DNA of 64,000 bases from CAVYEM01 sp963767635 (GTDB lineage Bacteria; Vulcanimicrobiota; Vulcanimicrobiia; Vulcanimicrobiales; Vulcanimicrobiaceae), in assembly GCA_963767635.1 (NCBI GenBank), contig CAVYEM010000001.1, forward strand, positions 1,612,001-1,676,000, given 5' to 3'. A model generated the notes under the pieces. The model saw only the letters and a list, made by a program, of their open reading frames with translations. It searched no databases and was not told the origin of the DNA. The position numbers and the translations under genes are program-made. Shown in pieces: positions 26,775 to 36,189 of the stretch (position 1 is its first letter; each line of letters starts with the position of its first letter).

Positions 26775-27332
26775 TCAGACCTCCAAAATTTCTTTTTCTT
26801 TCAAGGCGACGAGCTGATCGATCTCTTTGACGTACTTGTCGGTGAGCCTCTGCAATTGGTCCTGCATGCGCTTGCCGTCATCCTCGGTGAGCTCGTGATC
26901 CTTGAGCTGCGCTTTGAGATCGTCGTGCGCCTTGTGCCGCACGTTGCGAACCGCGATCTTGCCTTCCTCGCCCTTCTTTTTGACGACCTTGACGAGATCT
27001 TTGCGGCGCTCCTCGTTGAGCGGCGGGATCGCCAGGCGGATCTGGTTGCCGTCGATGTTGGGCGTAAGACCGAGCTCGCTCTTTTCGATGGCCTTGCGAA
27101 TTTCTCCGACCGTGTTTCGATCGAACGCTTGAATGACCAGCGAGCGCGCGTCGGACACGCTGACGCTCGCGACTTGCCGCAGCGGCACGGCCGAACCATA
27201 CGCTTCGACATGCAGCCGATCGAGCAGCGCCGGAGAGGCGCGCCCCGTACGGATCGAGGCGAACTCGCCCCGCGTGGCGTCCACGCATTTCTGCATCTTG
27301 CCCTCCGCTTCTTTAAACGAGTTCTCAGCCAT
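26775..27332 (-). CDS. frr: Ribosome recycling factor
   Basis: The 185-residue protein splits post-termination ribosomes together with EF-G. The N-terminal helix has EGKMQKCVDATRGEFASIRT and RASPALLDRLHVEAYGS. Domain II has LVIQAFDRNTVGEIRKAIEK, and the long C-terminal helix ends in VALKEKEILEV. Length and all conserved blocks are normal. It lies 45 bases after pyrH in the usual tsf-pyrH-frr order. Confidence 0.96.
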   Translation of the reverse strand: MAENSFKEAEGKMQKCVDATRGEFASIRTGRASPALLDRLHVEAYGSAVPLRQVASVSVSDARSLVIQAFDRNTVGEIRKAIEKSELGLTPNIDGNQIRLAIPPLNEERRKDLVKVVKKKGEEGKIAVRNVRHKAHDDLKAQLKDHELTEDDGKRMQDQLQRLTDKYVKEIDQLVALKEKEILEV

Positions 27333-27377
27333 TCCGCACTCCTTCCAACGATGCTCCGGCAGCGCGCGGCAGCGCGA

Positions 27378-28142
27378 TCAAACTCCGGGAGTCTCCAACG
27401 CATTCGCGGGCGCCGCTACATTTAGCGAGCTGATTTTTCCGACCAGCGTTCCGATCGATTCTCCCCATACGACGCGCCGGATGTTGCCAGGCGTGGCCAT
27501 GTCGAAGACGACGATCGGCAGATTGTTGTCCATGCACAGCGTGAGCGCAGTGTTGTCCATCACTTCCAGACCGCGCTGCAGCACTTCCAGGTACGCCAGC
27601 TGCTCGAACCGCGTCGCCTCGGGATATTTCTTTGGATCCGCGCTGTAGATGCCGTCGACTTTGGTGGCCTTGAGAATCGCCTCCGCGCCGACTTCGACGG
27701 CTCGCAGCGCTGCCGTCGTGTCGGTCGTGAAGTACGGATTGCCCGTTCCGGCGGCAAAAATGACGACGCGCCCCTTCTCCAAATGGCGGATGGCGCGCCG
27801 GCGAATGTACGGCTCGGCGATTTGATGCATCGCGATGGCCGTTTGCACGCGGGACGGAACGCCGATGCGTTCGAGCGCGTCCTGCAGCGCAAGCGCATTA
27901 ATCACGGTGGCCAGCATGCCCATATAGTCGGCGGTGGCGCGATCCATGCCGGCTTCCTCGTGGACTTTTCCGCGCCAGATGTTTCCGCCACCCACGACCA
28001 CCGCGACCGAAACGCGATCCCGGTGGATCTGCGCAATCTGGCGGGCCATGTCTTCGGTGGTTTGAACGTCGACGCCGGTTTCGGTTCCGGAGAACGCTTC
28101 TCCCGATATCTTCAACAGGACGCGTCGATATTTGGGCTGCAC
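27378..28142 (-). CDS. pyrH: Uridylate kinase
   Basis: PyrH phosphorylates UMP to UDP. The 254-residue protein opens with RRVLLKISGEAFSG, has the glycine loop VVVGGGNIWRG, and ends with DNNLPIVVFDMATPGNIRR, all typical of the bacterial hexameric enzyme. I chose the GTG at 28142 because homology begins here; the open frame runs back into tsf without a better codon. No strong ribosome site is visible, which suggests translation coupled to tsf, whose stop is 22 bases upstream. Confidence 0.94.
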   Translation of the reverse strand: MQPKYRRVLLKISGEAFSGTETGVDVQTTEDMARQIAQIHRDRVSVAVVVGGGNIWRGKVHEEAGMDRATADYMGMLATVINALALQDALERIGVPSRVQTAIAMHQIAEPYIRRRAIRHLEKGRVVIFAAGTGNPYFTTDTTAALRAVEVGAEAILKATKVDGIYSADPKKYPEATRFEQLAYLEVLQRGLEVMDNTALTLCMDNNLPIVVFDMATPGNIRRVVWGESIGTLVGKISSLNVAAPANALETPGV

Positions 28143-28164
28143 AGTGGGCGTTTGCAAGGACGTT

Positions 28165-28770
28165 TTAATCTCCAAGCGCGTATTTCGTGAAGCGGCGCAC
28201 CCTGATATTTTCGCCCAGCACGCCCACAACGCCCGCGATGAGATCCGCCACGCTCATGGAGTCGTCTTTCACGAACGGTTGATCGAGCAAACAATGCTCC
28301 TCGTACCATTTGTTCAGCTTGCCCTCCACGATTCGCTGCGCCACTTCCGGCGTTTTACCCGGCGGCACCGTTGCGGTCAGTTCGTCGCGCACGCGCTCCA
28401 CCACGTCGGCCGGAACGCCCCGGCGATCGACGTATTGCGGCGACATCGCCGCCACGTGCATGGCGATATCGCGCGCGAGTTCGCCGAACTTCGGATTGCG
28501 CGCGACAAAATCGGTTTCGCTGTTCACCTCGACAAGGACGCCGATCTTTCCGCCGGCGTGGATATAGCTGCTGACGAGTCCTTCGTTCGCGGCGCGCTCG
28601 GACTTCTTTTGCGCTTGCGCGGCGCCACGCTCTTGAAGAATCGCTTTGGCTCTGTCCATATCGCCGCCGGCTTCGACGAGAGCTCTTTTGCAGTCCATCA
28701 TCGGCGCATCGGTGAGCTCGCGCAGCTTTTTGACCTCTTCGGCTGTGGGTTGGTACATCGCGGTAGACAC
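28165..28770 (-). CDS. tsf: Elongation factor Ts
   Basis: EF-Ts is the nucleotide exchange factor for EF-Tu. The 201-residue protein is of the short type. The N-terminal UBA-like domain (VKKLRELTDAPMMDCKRAL) is followed by the exchange motif TDFVARN and a compact core with HVAAMSPQYV, then a C-terminal helix without the long second core subdomain found in E. coli. A ribosome site (AAGGAG) lies before the ATG. Confidence 0.95.
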   Translation of the reverse strand: MSTAMYQPTAEEVKKLRELTDAPMMDCKRALVEAGGDMDRAKAILQERGAAQAQKKSERAANEGLVSSYIHAGGKIGVLVEVNSETDFVARNPKFGELARDIAMHVAAMSPQYVDRRGVPADVVERVRDELTATVPPGKTPEVAQRIVEGKLNKWYEEHCLLDQPFVKDDSMSVADLIAGVVGVLGENIRVRRFTKYALGD

Positions 28771-28881
28771 TACTTGCTCCTTGAGGAAAGCTCTGAAAAA
28801 GTCCCACGCGGCAGCATCGCGCCGCGGAGACTCACTTCAAAGCTTCCTTAGAAAAAACGCCGCACCTTGCGCGCGCTTCGG
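28771..28881 (-). other. tsf-rpsB spacer with possible attenuator
   Basis: After the rpsB stop, the minus strand has a short GC-rich imperfect hairpin followed by six T residues (around 28850-28860). Next come AAGGAAGCTT and, further on, AGCTTTCCT, which could pair with each other. This might partially terminate between rpsB and tsf. The stem is weak and I have not verified its stability. Confidence 0.25.
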
Positions 28882-29679
28882 CTAGACGGTTGCTTCGGCC
28901 TCGGCCATCGTCGTGACCGGCTCCTCCGGGGCGGCGTACGTTTCGTATCCCTCACCCTCGCCCTCACCGTACGACCCGGCGTCACCGGCGCTCTCGGTTT
29001 CGGTCCTGCCTTCGATGATCGCGTCCGCGATCTTGGACACCATCAGCTTCACGGCGCGGATGGCATCGTCGTTTCCTGGGATCGGATAATCGATCTCGTC
29101 GGGATCGCAATTCGTGTCGATGACCGCGATGATCGGAATCTTCAGCTTGCGCGCCTCCAATACGGCAATCCGCTCTTTCTTCGGATCGACGATGAACACC
29201 GCGTCGGGCAGGCGATGCATGTCTTTGATCCCGCCCAAGAAGCGCTCGAGTTTGTTCATTTCGTCTGCCAGCTTGGCAACTTCTTTCTTGGGAAGACGAT
29301 CGAAATCGCCTTGCTGCTTCATGTTCTCGAGTTCGCGCAGCCGCGCGATGCGCTTTTGAATGGTCGAAAAGTTCGTGAGCGTGCCGCCGAGCCAGCGCTG
29401 ATTCACGAAATACGTGCCGGCGCGTTCGGCTTCTTCTTTGACCACGTCTTGAGCTTGCTTTTTAGTCCCCACGAAGAGCACGACTTTCCCTTCGCGAGAG
29501 AGCTGCTTGACGGCGTCGTAGGTTTCGCGCAGCTTCTGGACCGTCAGCGCCAAATCGATGATATAAATGCCGTTGCGCTCTTGAAAGATGTACGGCTTCA
29601 TTTTCGGATTCCACCGGCGCGTCTGGTGGCCGAAATGGACGCCCGCTTCGAGCAGCGCGCGCATTGAAATAACGGACAA
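28882..29679 (-). CDS. rpsB: 30S ribosomal protein S2
   Basis: S2 is a structural protein of the small ribosomal subunit. The signature MRALLEAGVHFGHQTRRWNP is at the N-terminus, then IIDLALTVQKL, GTKKQAQ, NQRWLGGTLTNF and PDAVFIVDPKKE. Past the conserved core there is an acidic Gly/Glu-rich tail (GEGEGEGYETYAAPEEP). The start is TTG at 29679, six bases after AAAGGA, giving LSVISMRALLEAG. A longer open frame upstream is ignored because the promoter lies inside it. Confidence 0.94.
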   Translation of the reverse strand: MSVISMRALLEAGVHFGHQTRRWNPKMKPYIFQERNGIYIIDLALTVQKLRETYDAVKQLSREGKVVLFVGTKKQAQDVVKEEAERAGTYFVNQRWLGGTLTNFSTIQKRIARLRELENMKQQGDFDRLPKKEVAKLADEMNKLERFLGGIKDMHRLPDAVFIVDPKKERIAVLEARKLKIPIIAVIDTNCDPDEIDYPIPGNDDAIRAVKLMVSKIADAIIEGRTETESAGDAGSYGEGEGEGYETYAAPEEPVTTMAEAEATV

Positions 29680-29798
29680 GTTCGTTCCTTTCTGGTTCTC
29701 GGACCGGGCGCCGTCCTGGCAGCGGCCACTAATGAGACCATACCGTTCCGCCTCCGTGCGGGACGAAGTCCAAGGCCCACCCACGGGGCAACCGCCAG

Positions 29799-29828
29799 AG
29801 TATACCATGCGCGCCGCAGCCTTGTCAT
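29799..29828 (-). promoter_or_regulatory. Promoter of the rpsB-tsf housekeeping operon
   Basis: Read on the minus strand, ATGACA (29823-29828) and TATACT (29799-29804) are separated by 18 bases, close to the sigma-70 consensus TTGACA/TATAAT. Transcription would begin about 7 bases downstream and give a leader of about 110 bases before the rpsB TTG. Ribosomal protein S2 leaders often carry autoregulatory structure; I did not resolve one here. Confidence 0.65.
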
Positions 29829-29904
29829 ATAGGCTCGCCTGATACGGCATGCTCGCTTGCCGTGCAGCTAGGCCAAACGTAGATTCCGGCCGATACCTTA
29901 ACCG

Positions 29905-30909
29905 ATGCGCCTCCTCGTCACCGGCGGCTTGGGTTTTATCGGCTCCCACTTCATCCGGCTGGTTCTGCGCGACCGTCCGCACTTTCGAGTCCTCAATTTC
30001 GATGCCATGACGTACGCCGGCAATCCGGCGAACTGCGCCGACGTGCAGGCGGACCCGCGCTACGCCTTCGTGCGGGGCGACATTTGCGACGCGGCCGCCG
30101 TCGAAGGCGCCCTTGCGGACGGCGTCGACGCCGTGGTCAACTTTGCAGCCGAAACACACGTGGATCGCTCGATTCTGGAGCCTGCAGCGTTTTTGCGCAC
30201 GGACGTTTTGGGCACCCACGTGCTGCTCGAAGCCGTACGCCGCAACCACATCGCGCGCTTCATTCAAGTCTCGACCGACGAAGTATACGGCGACGTCGCA
30301 CGAGGCGAATCACGCGAAGCCGACGCGCTGCGGCCAAGGAGCCCGTACAGCGCCGGTAAAGCGGCCGCCGATCTGCAAGCGCTGGCGTATTGGAACACCT
30401 ACCGAACACCGGCGATCGTCACGCGTGGCTCGAACACTTATGGACCGTATCAGTATCCCGAGAAGCTGATTCCCCTCTTCGTGACGAATTTGATCGACGA
30501 TCTGCCCGTACCGCTTTACGGCGACGGACTGCAAATTCGCGACTGGCTGCACGTGGAGGACCACGCGCGCGGCATCCTGCATGTCCTCGAACGTGGGGCG
30601 TTGGGAAACATCTACAATATCGGTGGCGGCAATCCGCGCACGAACCTGGAGATTACGCATCGACTGCTCGCCGGTTGCGGGCGGTCTGCCGGCACGCACG
30701 TCCGGAACGTTGCCGATCGAGCCGGCCACGATCGCCGCTACGCAATCAACTGCGAGAAAGCGCGGGCGTTGGGGTGGTCGCCGCGCGTCGAGTTCGAACA
30801 CGGGCTGCGCGAGACAATCGCCTGGTATCGCTGCAACGAGGCGTGGTGGCGCCCGCTCAAAGACGGCCACTTCCTCGATTATTACCGCAAGCAGTACGCA
30901 AGCCGGTGA
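29905..30909 (+). CDS. rmlB: dTDP-glucose 4,6-dehydratase
   Basis: RmlB (RfbB) converts dTDP-glucose to dTDP-4-keto-6-deoxyglucose, the branch point for many deoxysugars. The 334-residue SDR enzyme has the NAD-binding GGLGFIG (7-13), the active-site STDEVYG (123-129) and the YxxxK pair Tyr148/Lys152. RGSNTYGPYQYPEKLIPLF is the RmlB hallmark. It is the first gene of the surface-sugar island and overlaps rmlA by 4 bases (GTGA). Confidence 0.95.
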   Translation: MRLLVTGGLGFIGSHFIRLVLRDRPHFRVLNFDAMTYAGNPANCADVQADPRYAFVRGDICDAAAVEGALADGVDAVVNFAAETHVDRSILEPAAFLRTDVLGTHVLLEAVRRNHIARFIQVSTDEVYGDVARGESREADALRPRSPYSAGKAAADLQALAYWNTYRTPAIVTRGSNTYGPYQYPEKLIPLFVTNLIDDLPVPLYGDGLQIRDWLHVEDHARGILHVLERGALGNIYNIGGGNPRTNLEITHRLLAGCGRSAGTHVRNVADRAGHDRRYAINCEKARALGWSPRVEFEHGLRETIAWYRCNEAWWRPLKDGHFLDYYRKQYASR

Positions 30910-31661
30910 AAGGCATTATTCTGGCGGGCGGCTTGGGCTCGCGACTTCGGCCGCTGACGAAGGTCACGAACAAGCACCTTCTGCCCATCTACGATAAGCC
31001 GATGATCTACTATCCGATCGAAACGCTCGTGCGCGCCGGGATCGAAGACATCATGATCGTCACGGGCGGTAATTCAGCCGGCGACTTTCTTCGACTGCTG
31101 GGCAATGGCCACCAGTTCGGCCTCAAGGACATCTACTACACCTATCAAGAGGGTGAAGGCGGTATCGCGGACGCGCTAAAACTCTGCGAACATTTCGCCG
31201 AGGGGGAGCGCATCGTCGTGATCCTCGGCGATAACATCATCGCCGACGACATTACGCCGTACGTACGCAGCTTCCAACAGCAGAGCACCGGAGCGCGCAT
31301 TTTGCTCAAAGCGGTTGATGATCCCGAGCGCTTCGGCTGTCCGCTGCTGCTGGGCGATCGCATCGTCCGCATCGACGAGAAGCCGGTGCGTCCCTGCAGC
31401 AATTATGCGGTCACGGGCATCTACATGTACGATGGACGCGTGTTCGACTTCTGCCGGCGGCTGCAGCGCTCCGCGCGCGGCGAGCTCGAAATCACCGACG
31501 TCAACAACGCCTATATCGCGCACGGTGATCTGCTCTACGACGTACTCGAAGGCTGGTGGACCGACGCGGGGACGTTCGAATCGCTCTTTCGCGCGGGCCA
31601 ACTGGTTGCGCGCGAGCGATCCGGGCAACTCAAGCCGCGAACAGTCGCGCATCAAACGTGA
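30906..31661 (+). CDS. rmlA: Glucose-1-phosphate thymidylyltransferase
   Basis: RmlA (RfbA) makes dTDP-glucose from dTTP and glucose-1-phosphate, supplying the RmlB substrate. The 251-residue protein has the nucleotide-binding GGLGSRLRPLT near the N-terminus, LPIYDKPMIYYP, LGDNI and the C-terminal ELEITDVNNAYI and WTDAGT. It starts at GTG 30906, overlapping the rmlB stop. The C-terminus is shorter than in the E. coli enzyme but covers the catalytic domain. Confidence 0.93.
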   Translation: MKGIILAGGLGSRLRPLTKVTNKHLLPIYDKPMIYYPIETLVRAGIEDIMIVTGGNSAGDFLRLLGNGHQFGLKDIYYTYQEGEGGIADALKLCEHFAEGERIVVILGDNIIADDITPYVRSFQQQSTGARILLKAVDDPERFGCPLLLGDRIVRIDEKPVRPCSNYAVTGIYMYDGRVFDFCRRLQRSARGELEITDVNNAYIAHGDLLYDVLEGWWTDAGTFESLFRAGQLVARERSGQLKPRTVAHQT

Positions 31662-31926
31662 ACGGTTCCGTGCCATCGGTTACCTGCAGCGATGTAAAGC
31701 ACGGATGGAGTGGATTGATGACGCACGAGCCTTTGCGGTTCCAGCGGCCGCCCGCGATTGCTGCACCTTCGCCGTTGAACGCGCTCGGCGGGTCGGCGCA
31801 AAACGCCCCGCGTGCGACTTGCGGACGGAGACTGCCTTCGGACAGATGGCGGTAGAGGCGATGCCATCTGACTACTGTGCCACAGGAGCAATACGTGCTC
31901 CTACGGAGGGTGCATGTAAGGAAACT
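31662..31926. other. Intergenic stretch between convergent rmlA and a methyltransferase
   Basis: No convincing gene is present. A 7-bp hairpin with a 5-base loop (AGGAGCA at 31884-31890, TGCTCCT at 31896-31902) lies near the right end and may help terminate transcripts from both sides, although it lacks a T-run. I see no rmlC or rmlD here. Confidence 0.45.
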
Positions 31927-32832
31927 CTATAGGCGCTGCGCCGCAATCGTGAACTCCAGGCACGTGCGGTAGATGCTGGGCAATTGTCCCACCGAGGCAA
32001 GACGCTGCAGTTCCCGCGCAACGGATTCTACCTGCGCGTCGGAACGAAAGACGATGGGATCGGCGGTAATCGACTCGCTTGACGGCAGGACTCGTCCGTC
32101 GCGATGCTCGCGATACAGCAGCGTTTGCACGCGGCACCCAAGTGCGGTCAGCAGTGCAACGACTTGCGGCCCCGTCACGTAAAAGAACGTGCCGATCCCG
32201 TCCGCGGGGCGGCCCATCGCGCGACACCAGGCCTCCGCCTGCGCGCGCGGCATGAAGCGCGGCCACGGCATGCAATAGTGCGTATCATACGACATGCGAT
32301 AGTCCGGGGCGCGCAGTTCCAGCCAACCGCCGCGTTTGGTGACGCGAACGGCCTCGTACAGCACCGACGGTAAATCGGCGACATGCTCGAGCACGTGGTA
32401 GCTCGTCACCAGATCGAAGGCGCAATCGGGGAACGGCAAATCCCCCGCATCGGCGATACGAACGCGTTCGCGCCAACATTCGGGATGTCCCAGGGCAGTG
32501 GACCACTGCTGGGCCAAAGCGATCTTTTCGCCATTGAGATCGACGCCGTACGCGTCGTGCCCACGCTGCAGCGCTCGCCAGACGAGCGTACCTGGACCGC
32601 ATCCAACGTCCAGCAGAGTCCGGGCGCCCGCGAGAATCGACGCGTTTTCCACGACGGCCGGAAGTTCATCCAATCGAAAATCGTGCGTATGCTCGCTTGT
32701 TAGATATGCAAGCAAGTTTTGATAAAGCGGGCCGCTTGCCGGAAGACCATACGTGCGGCAGTCGCGGTCCAAGTACGCGCGCGCTTTCGCGTAGTACTCT
32801 GCGGCGGCGGGTGAGAGTGCGGAAGCAACCAT
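31927..32832 (-). CDS. Class I SAM-dependent methyltransferase
   Basis: The 301-residue protein has the SAM-binding motif I LLDVGCGPGTLVWRA (residues 75-89), motif II region LPFPDCAFDLVTSYHVLEH and motif III VTKRGGWLELRAPDY. The extra N-terminal 70 residues and the C-terminal domain (VTGPQVVALLTALGCRV) are typical of methyltransferases that act on sugars or lipids in polysaccharide clusters. The target is unknown. It is the only minus-strand gene between rmlA and the WbqC gene, with a 5-base gap from the latter's start. Confidence 0.8.
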   Translation of the reverse strand: MVASALSPAAAEYYAKARAYLDRDCRTYGLPASGPLYQNLLAYLTSEHTHDFRLDELPAVVENASILAGARTLLDVGCGPGTLVWRALQRGHDAYGVDLNGEKIALAQQWSTALGHPECWRERVRIADAGDLPFPDCAFDLVTSYHVLEHVADLPSVLYEAVRVTKRGGWLELRAPDYRMSYDTHYCMPWPRFMPRAQAEAWCRAMGRPADGIGTFFYVTGPQVVALLTALGCRVQTLLYREHRDGRVLPSSESITADPIVFRSDAQVESVARELQRLASVGQLPSIYRTCLEFTIAAQRL

Positions 32833-32837
32833 TCTAA

Positions 32838-33614
32838 ATGTATCGGCGCAACTGCCGAATCCAATACTGGATGCAATTGCGACGTGCCGCCGGTGCCGGT
32901 TCGACTACGGCGGCGGTCATCCAGCCCTCCTATATTCCATGGCGCGGATACTTCGATCTGATCCGCCGCAGCGACGTCTTTGTATTCTATGACGACGTTC
33001 AATACGACAAACACGGCTGGCGCAACCGCAACCGCATCAAGACGGCGGCGGGCCTGCGCTGGCTCACGATTCCCGTTCACGCGAAAGGAAACACCGTCGC
33101 TCGCACGCCGATCGCTCACATCGACATCGATTGGACGCACGATTGGCGCCGGTCGCATTTGGCCCAGCTCCGGCACGCCTACGCTAAAGCGCCATACTTT
33201 CGGCAATGCGAAGCGCTCGTGAAAGACCTCTACGCAGACGCGCAAACATCCCTGGCGGATTTCACGATCGCCGGCACCGTGCGGCTCGCTCGCTTCCTGG
33301 GCATCGGCCACACTAGATTCGTTCGTTCATCGCAGCTGCACGTCTCGGGCGACAAAACGGACCGTCTACTGAGCGTGCTGCGGCAGATCGATGCAACGCA
33401 CTACCTGAGCGGTCCTTCCGCGCGCGCGTACATCGAACCGCACAAGTTCCAGGCCGCCGGTATTTCACTGGAATACGTCGATTACGATTACGCTCCGTAC
33501 GAACAACTGCATCCTCCGTACGACCCCGGCGTATCCATTCTCGACGCAATCTTCATGGCCGGGGACGACGCGCGCTCGCACATCGTTCCGAGAGCCGCTG
33601 CGAGCAGCGCATGA
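32838..33614 (+). CDS. WbqC-like family protein
   Basis: The 258-residue protein belongs to the WbqC family found in O-antigen and exopolysaccharide clusters. The opening AAVIQPSYIPWRGYFDLI, the FYDDVQYDKHGWRNRNRIKT block and the ending FQAAGISLEYVDYDY are family hallmarks. The biochemical role is not established; an acyl or amino-sugar modifying activity has been proposed for some members. The first 24 residues precede the conserved region, so the start may lie later (in-frame ATG at about 32871). Its stop overlaps the wecE start. Confidence 0.85.
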   Translation: MYRRNCRIQYWMQLRRAAGAGSTTAAVIQPSYIPWRGYFDLIRRSDVFVFYDDVQYDKHGWRNRNRIKTAAGLRWLTIPVHAKGNTVARTPIAHIDIDWTHDWRRSHLAQLRHAYAKAPYFRQCEALVKDLYADAQTSLADFTIAGTVRLARFLGIGHTRFVRSSQLHVSGDKTDRLLSVLRQIDATHYLSGPSARAYIEPHKFQAAGISLEYVDYDYAPYEQLHPPYDPGVSILDAIFMAGDDARSHIVPRAAASSA

Positions 33615-34762
33615 TGCTGCAGGACACCGCCGTGCGCGTGCCGTTCAACAAGCCGTACGTCACCGGCAAAGAGCTCCTGTACCTGCAGGAAGCGATCTTG
33701 AACGCTCACCTGTCCGGCGACGGTCCGTTCACCCAGCGAATTCACGAATGGCTGGTCGAGCGAACGGGATCGCATGCCGCACTCCTCACGCATTCCTGCA
33801 CCGGTGCGCTCGAAATGTGCGCGCTGCTTTTGGATATCGCTCCCGGCGACGAAATCATCATGCCCTCATACACGTTCGTGTCGACCGCAAATGCTTTTGT
33901 ACTGCGGGGCGGCGTGCCGGTGTTCGTGGACATTCGCCCGGACACGCTGAACCTGGATGAAACGCTCGTCGAGCCGGCGATCACGTCCAAGACACGCGCC
34001 GTCGTCGCGGTGCACTACGCCGGCGTGGCCTGCGAGATGGATGCGCTCGCCTCCGTTTGCGCACGAGCGCGTATTGCGCTGATCGAAGATGCCGCGCAGG
34101 CGCTGGGCGCCACGTATCGCGGACGCGCGCTCGGTTCGATCGGCGCGCTGGCCGCGCTCAGCTTCCACGAAACCAAGAACGTCATCTCGGGCGAGGGCGG
34201 CGCGCTGCTGCTCAACGATCCGGCGCTATGCGAGCGCGCCGAAATCATTCGTGAAAAGGGTACGAATCGTTCGAAATTTCTGCGTGGGGCGGTTGAGAAA
34301 TATCGCTGGGTCGACGTCGGGTCGTCGTATCTGCCCAGCGAAATTACGGCGGCTTTTTTGTGGGCTCAACTAGAAGCCGCGGACGAGCTGCACGTCCGCC
34401 GAATCGCGATCTGGAACGCCTATCACGAACGTCTGCGCGGCCTCGAGGACGCCGGCCTTCTGCGTCGCCCGATCGTCCCGGCGGGAGCCGGGCACAACGC
34501 GCATCTATACTATGTGCTTCTCGCCGATGCGCGCACGCGAGCAGACGTGCTCGAACGGCTCAAGGCCGATGGAATCGGCGGCCTGTTCCACTACGTGCCG
34601 CTGCACTCCGCGCCGGCGGGAGCGCGCTTCGGCCGTACGCACGGCTCGCTGACACAAACGGACGATGCCAGTTCCCGGCTCGTGCGATTGCCGATGTACT
34701 ACGCGATGAGCGAGCTCGACATCGAGCGCGTCTGCACGGTGCTCGAGGCGGCGCTATGCTAG
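33611..34762 (+). CDS. wecE: dTDP-4-amino-4,6-dideoxygalactose transaminase
   Basis: WecE (RffA) is a PLP enzyme that aminates dTDP-4-keto-6-deoxyglucose, the RmlB product, giving dTDP-Fuc4N. The 383-residue protein has the fold-type I pattern: substrate motif HLSGDGPFT, PSYTFVSTANAFV, IEDAAQALGA and the PLP lysine Lys189 in SFHETKN. The following GEGGALL block is also conserved. The ATG at 33611 overlaps the WbqC stop. Together with rmlA and rmlB it completes a route to dTDP-Fuc4N, and an acetyltransferase follows on the other strand. Confidence 0.93.
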   Translation: MMLQDTAVRVPFNKPYVTGKELLYLQEAILNAHLSGDGPFTQRIHEWLVERTGSHAALLTHSCTGALEMCALLLDIAPGDEIIMPSYTFVSTANAFVLRGGVPVFVDIRPDTLNLDETLVEPAITSKTRAVVAVHYAGVACEMDALASVCARARIALIEDAAQALGATYRGRALGSIGALAALSFHETKNVISGEGGALLLNDPALCERAEIIREKGTNRSKFLRGAVEKYRWVDVGSSYLPSEITAAFLWAQLEAADELHVRRIAIWNAYHERLRGLEDAGLLRRPIVPAGAGHNAHLYYVLLADARTRADVLERLKADGIGGLFHYVPLHSAPAGARFGRTHGSLTQTDDASSRLVRLPMYYAMSELDIERVCTVLEAALC

Positions 34763-35284
34763 CGCGATTCTTGCGCCAAACGCGCCAGCCTCCACACCGA
34801 TGCGAAGCTTCCGTTCCAAAACGCTTCTTCTTCCAGCGTGGCTTCCAGGCGAAAGCCGGCACGCTCGAATGCCGCGCGAGACCGAGCGTTTCGCTCGTGG
34901 ACGTAGGCGTAAATCTTGTGCAGGCCCAGCGTGCGAAACGCATAGCGGCACAGCGCGTCGAGCGCCGCGGGCCCGTATCCGCGGCCGGCCTGCTGCGGGC
35001 GCAACGACGATGCGCGCTTCGGCGCGTCGATGACGTTCGCTGATGTCCCACAGCCACACGATCCCGGCGTGTTCTCCACTTGCGCTGAGTTCGATCGCAA
35101 ACCACACCGCGCTGCGGTTCTTCGTCACGTTCTCCTCGATATAGCGATCGTGCTGTTCCGGCGTTACCGGAAGCGCGCGGTCCAGTCCCTCCATGACCTG
35201 CGGATCGTTGATCCATTCCAGCCATCGGCTGCGATCCGCTGCTTGCAATGGGCGCAGGCGAAGCCGCTCCCCCGCTTCAAACAT
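34759..35284 (-). CDS. GNAT-family N-acetyltransferase (frameshift near 35005)
   Basis: The protein resembles the RimJ/RimL branch of GNAT acetyltransferases: start MFEAGERLRLRPLQAADRSR, beta strands up to EARIVV, then the acetyl-CoA loop QQAGRGYGPAAL and the C-terminal RNARSRAAFERAGFRLEA. The two parts are in different frames; a single indel at about 35001-35008 joins them into about 175 residues. Its 3' end overlaps the last bases of wecE. Its position next to a dTDP-Fuc4N-forming enzyme makes it a candidate acetyltransferase for that sugar, in the role of WecD; a general RimJ-like role is equally possible. Confidence 0.72.
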
Positions 35285-35364
35285 GCCGTCGCGTTCGACG
35301 GCGCGCGCGAGCGCTCATGCACTCGCGCAATCATGCCGATGGTGTTCCTCAAGGAAGTTTGCAG

Positions 35365-36189
35365 ATGAATTCGACCAGAACGCTCGATGCCAATATTGCG
35401 GTGCATACCCGAATGGCGGATCGCTACGAGACCGACGAGCCGCATTTTCGTCCGGAGAACCGGCGCAAGGTTCGGCGCGTGCTCGAAACGCTCGCGAACC
35501 GCATAGGCGGAGGACGTCTGCTCGACGTGGGCTGCGGGACGGGCTTCATCGTTGGTCTGGCCGCCGATCTGTTCGAGTCCGTCGACGGCATCGACATTAC
35601 GCCAGCGATGATCGCCAAAGTCGATACGGCGGCCGGCAACATCCGTCTGCACACGGGCGCGGCCGAATCCATGCCGTTCGCCGACGGCACGTTCGACATG
35701 GCAAGCTCGTACGCGTTCATGCATCACGTGGAGGATCACCGGCGCGTGCTCTGCGAGGTGGCACGCGTGCTGCGGCCCGGCGGCCTCTTTTACATCGATC
35801 TGGAACCGAACAAGCTGTTTTGGCAGTCGATGGTCCGGCTCGAGCGGCAGGGCGGCACGTACTCCGACATCCTGGCGCGCGAGATCGATTCCGTGCTGCA
35901 CACCGACGAATCGGTCGAGGGCGAGTTCGGCATCGCGAGCCAGACGTTCAAAGATGCAGAGCCAATCAAATCGGTGCTGGGCGGATTCGATCCGTACGAA
36001 TTCGAGCGTGACGCCCGCGCGGCGGGATTTTCAGCCTGCGAGGTCACGCTGGACTGGTTTGCCGGCCAAGGCGCGATTCTGCACGGACAATCGGAAGAGG
36101 CGATGAGCACCGTCGAATCATACTTACGCCGCGTTCTGCCGCTTTCCGCGCATCTCTTCAAGTACATCCGCTTCGTTTGCGTGCGATGA
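35365..36189 (+). CDS. Class I SAM-dependent methyltransferase
   Basis: The 274-residue protein has motif I LLDVGCGTGFIVGLAADL (about 52-69), an acidic post-I position GIDITPAM, and the UbiE-like stretch ESMPFADGTFDMASSYAFMH. The later conserved EVARVLRPGGLFYIDLEP supports this. I chose the ATG at 35365 because AAGGAAG lies 8 bases upstream. The longer open frame upstream is antisense to the acetyltransferase. The stop overlaps the next ATG (ATGA). The substrate is unknown but probably a nucleotide sugar or glycan intermediate. Confidence 0.82.
   Translation: MNSTRTLDANIAVHTRMADRYETDEPHFRPENRRKVRRVLETLANRIGGGRLLDVGCGTGFIVGLAADLFESVDGIDITPAMIAKVDTAAGNIRLHTGAAESMPFADGTFDMASSYAFMHHVEDHRRVLCEVARVLRPGGLFYIDLEPNKLFWQSMVRLERQGGTYSDILAREIDSVLHTDESVEGEFGIASQTFKDAEPIKSVLGGFDPYEFERDARAAGFSACEVTLDWFAGQGAILHGQSEEAMSTVESYLRRVLPLSAHLFKYIRFVCVR

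Noticed and set aside
31662..31926. A possible rmlC or sugar isomerase behind rmlA
   Set aside because: No frame in this gap shows cupin or epimerase motifs; only a small hairpin is present.
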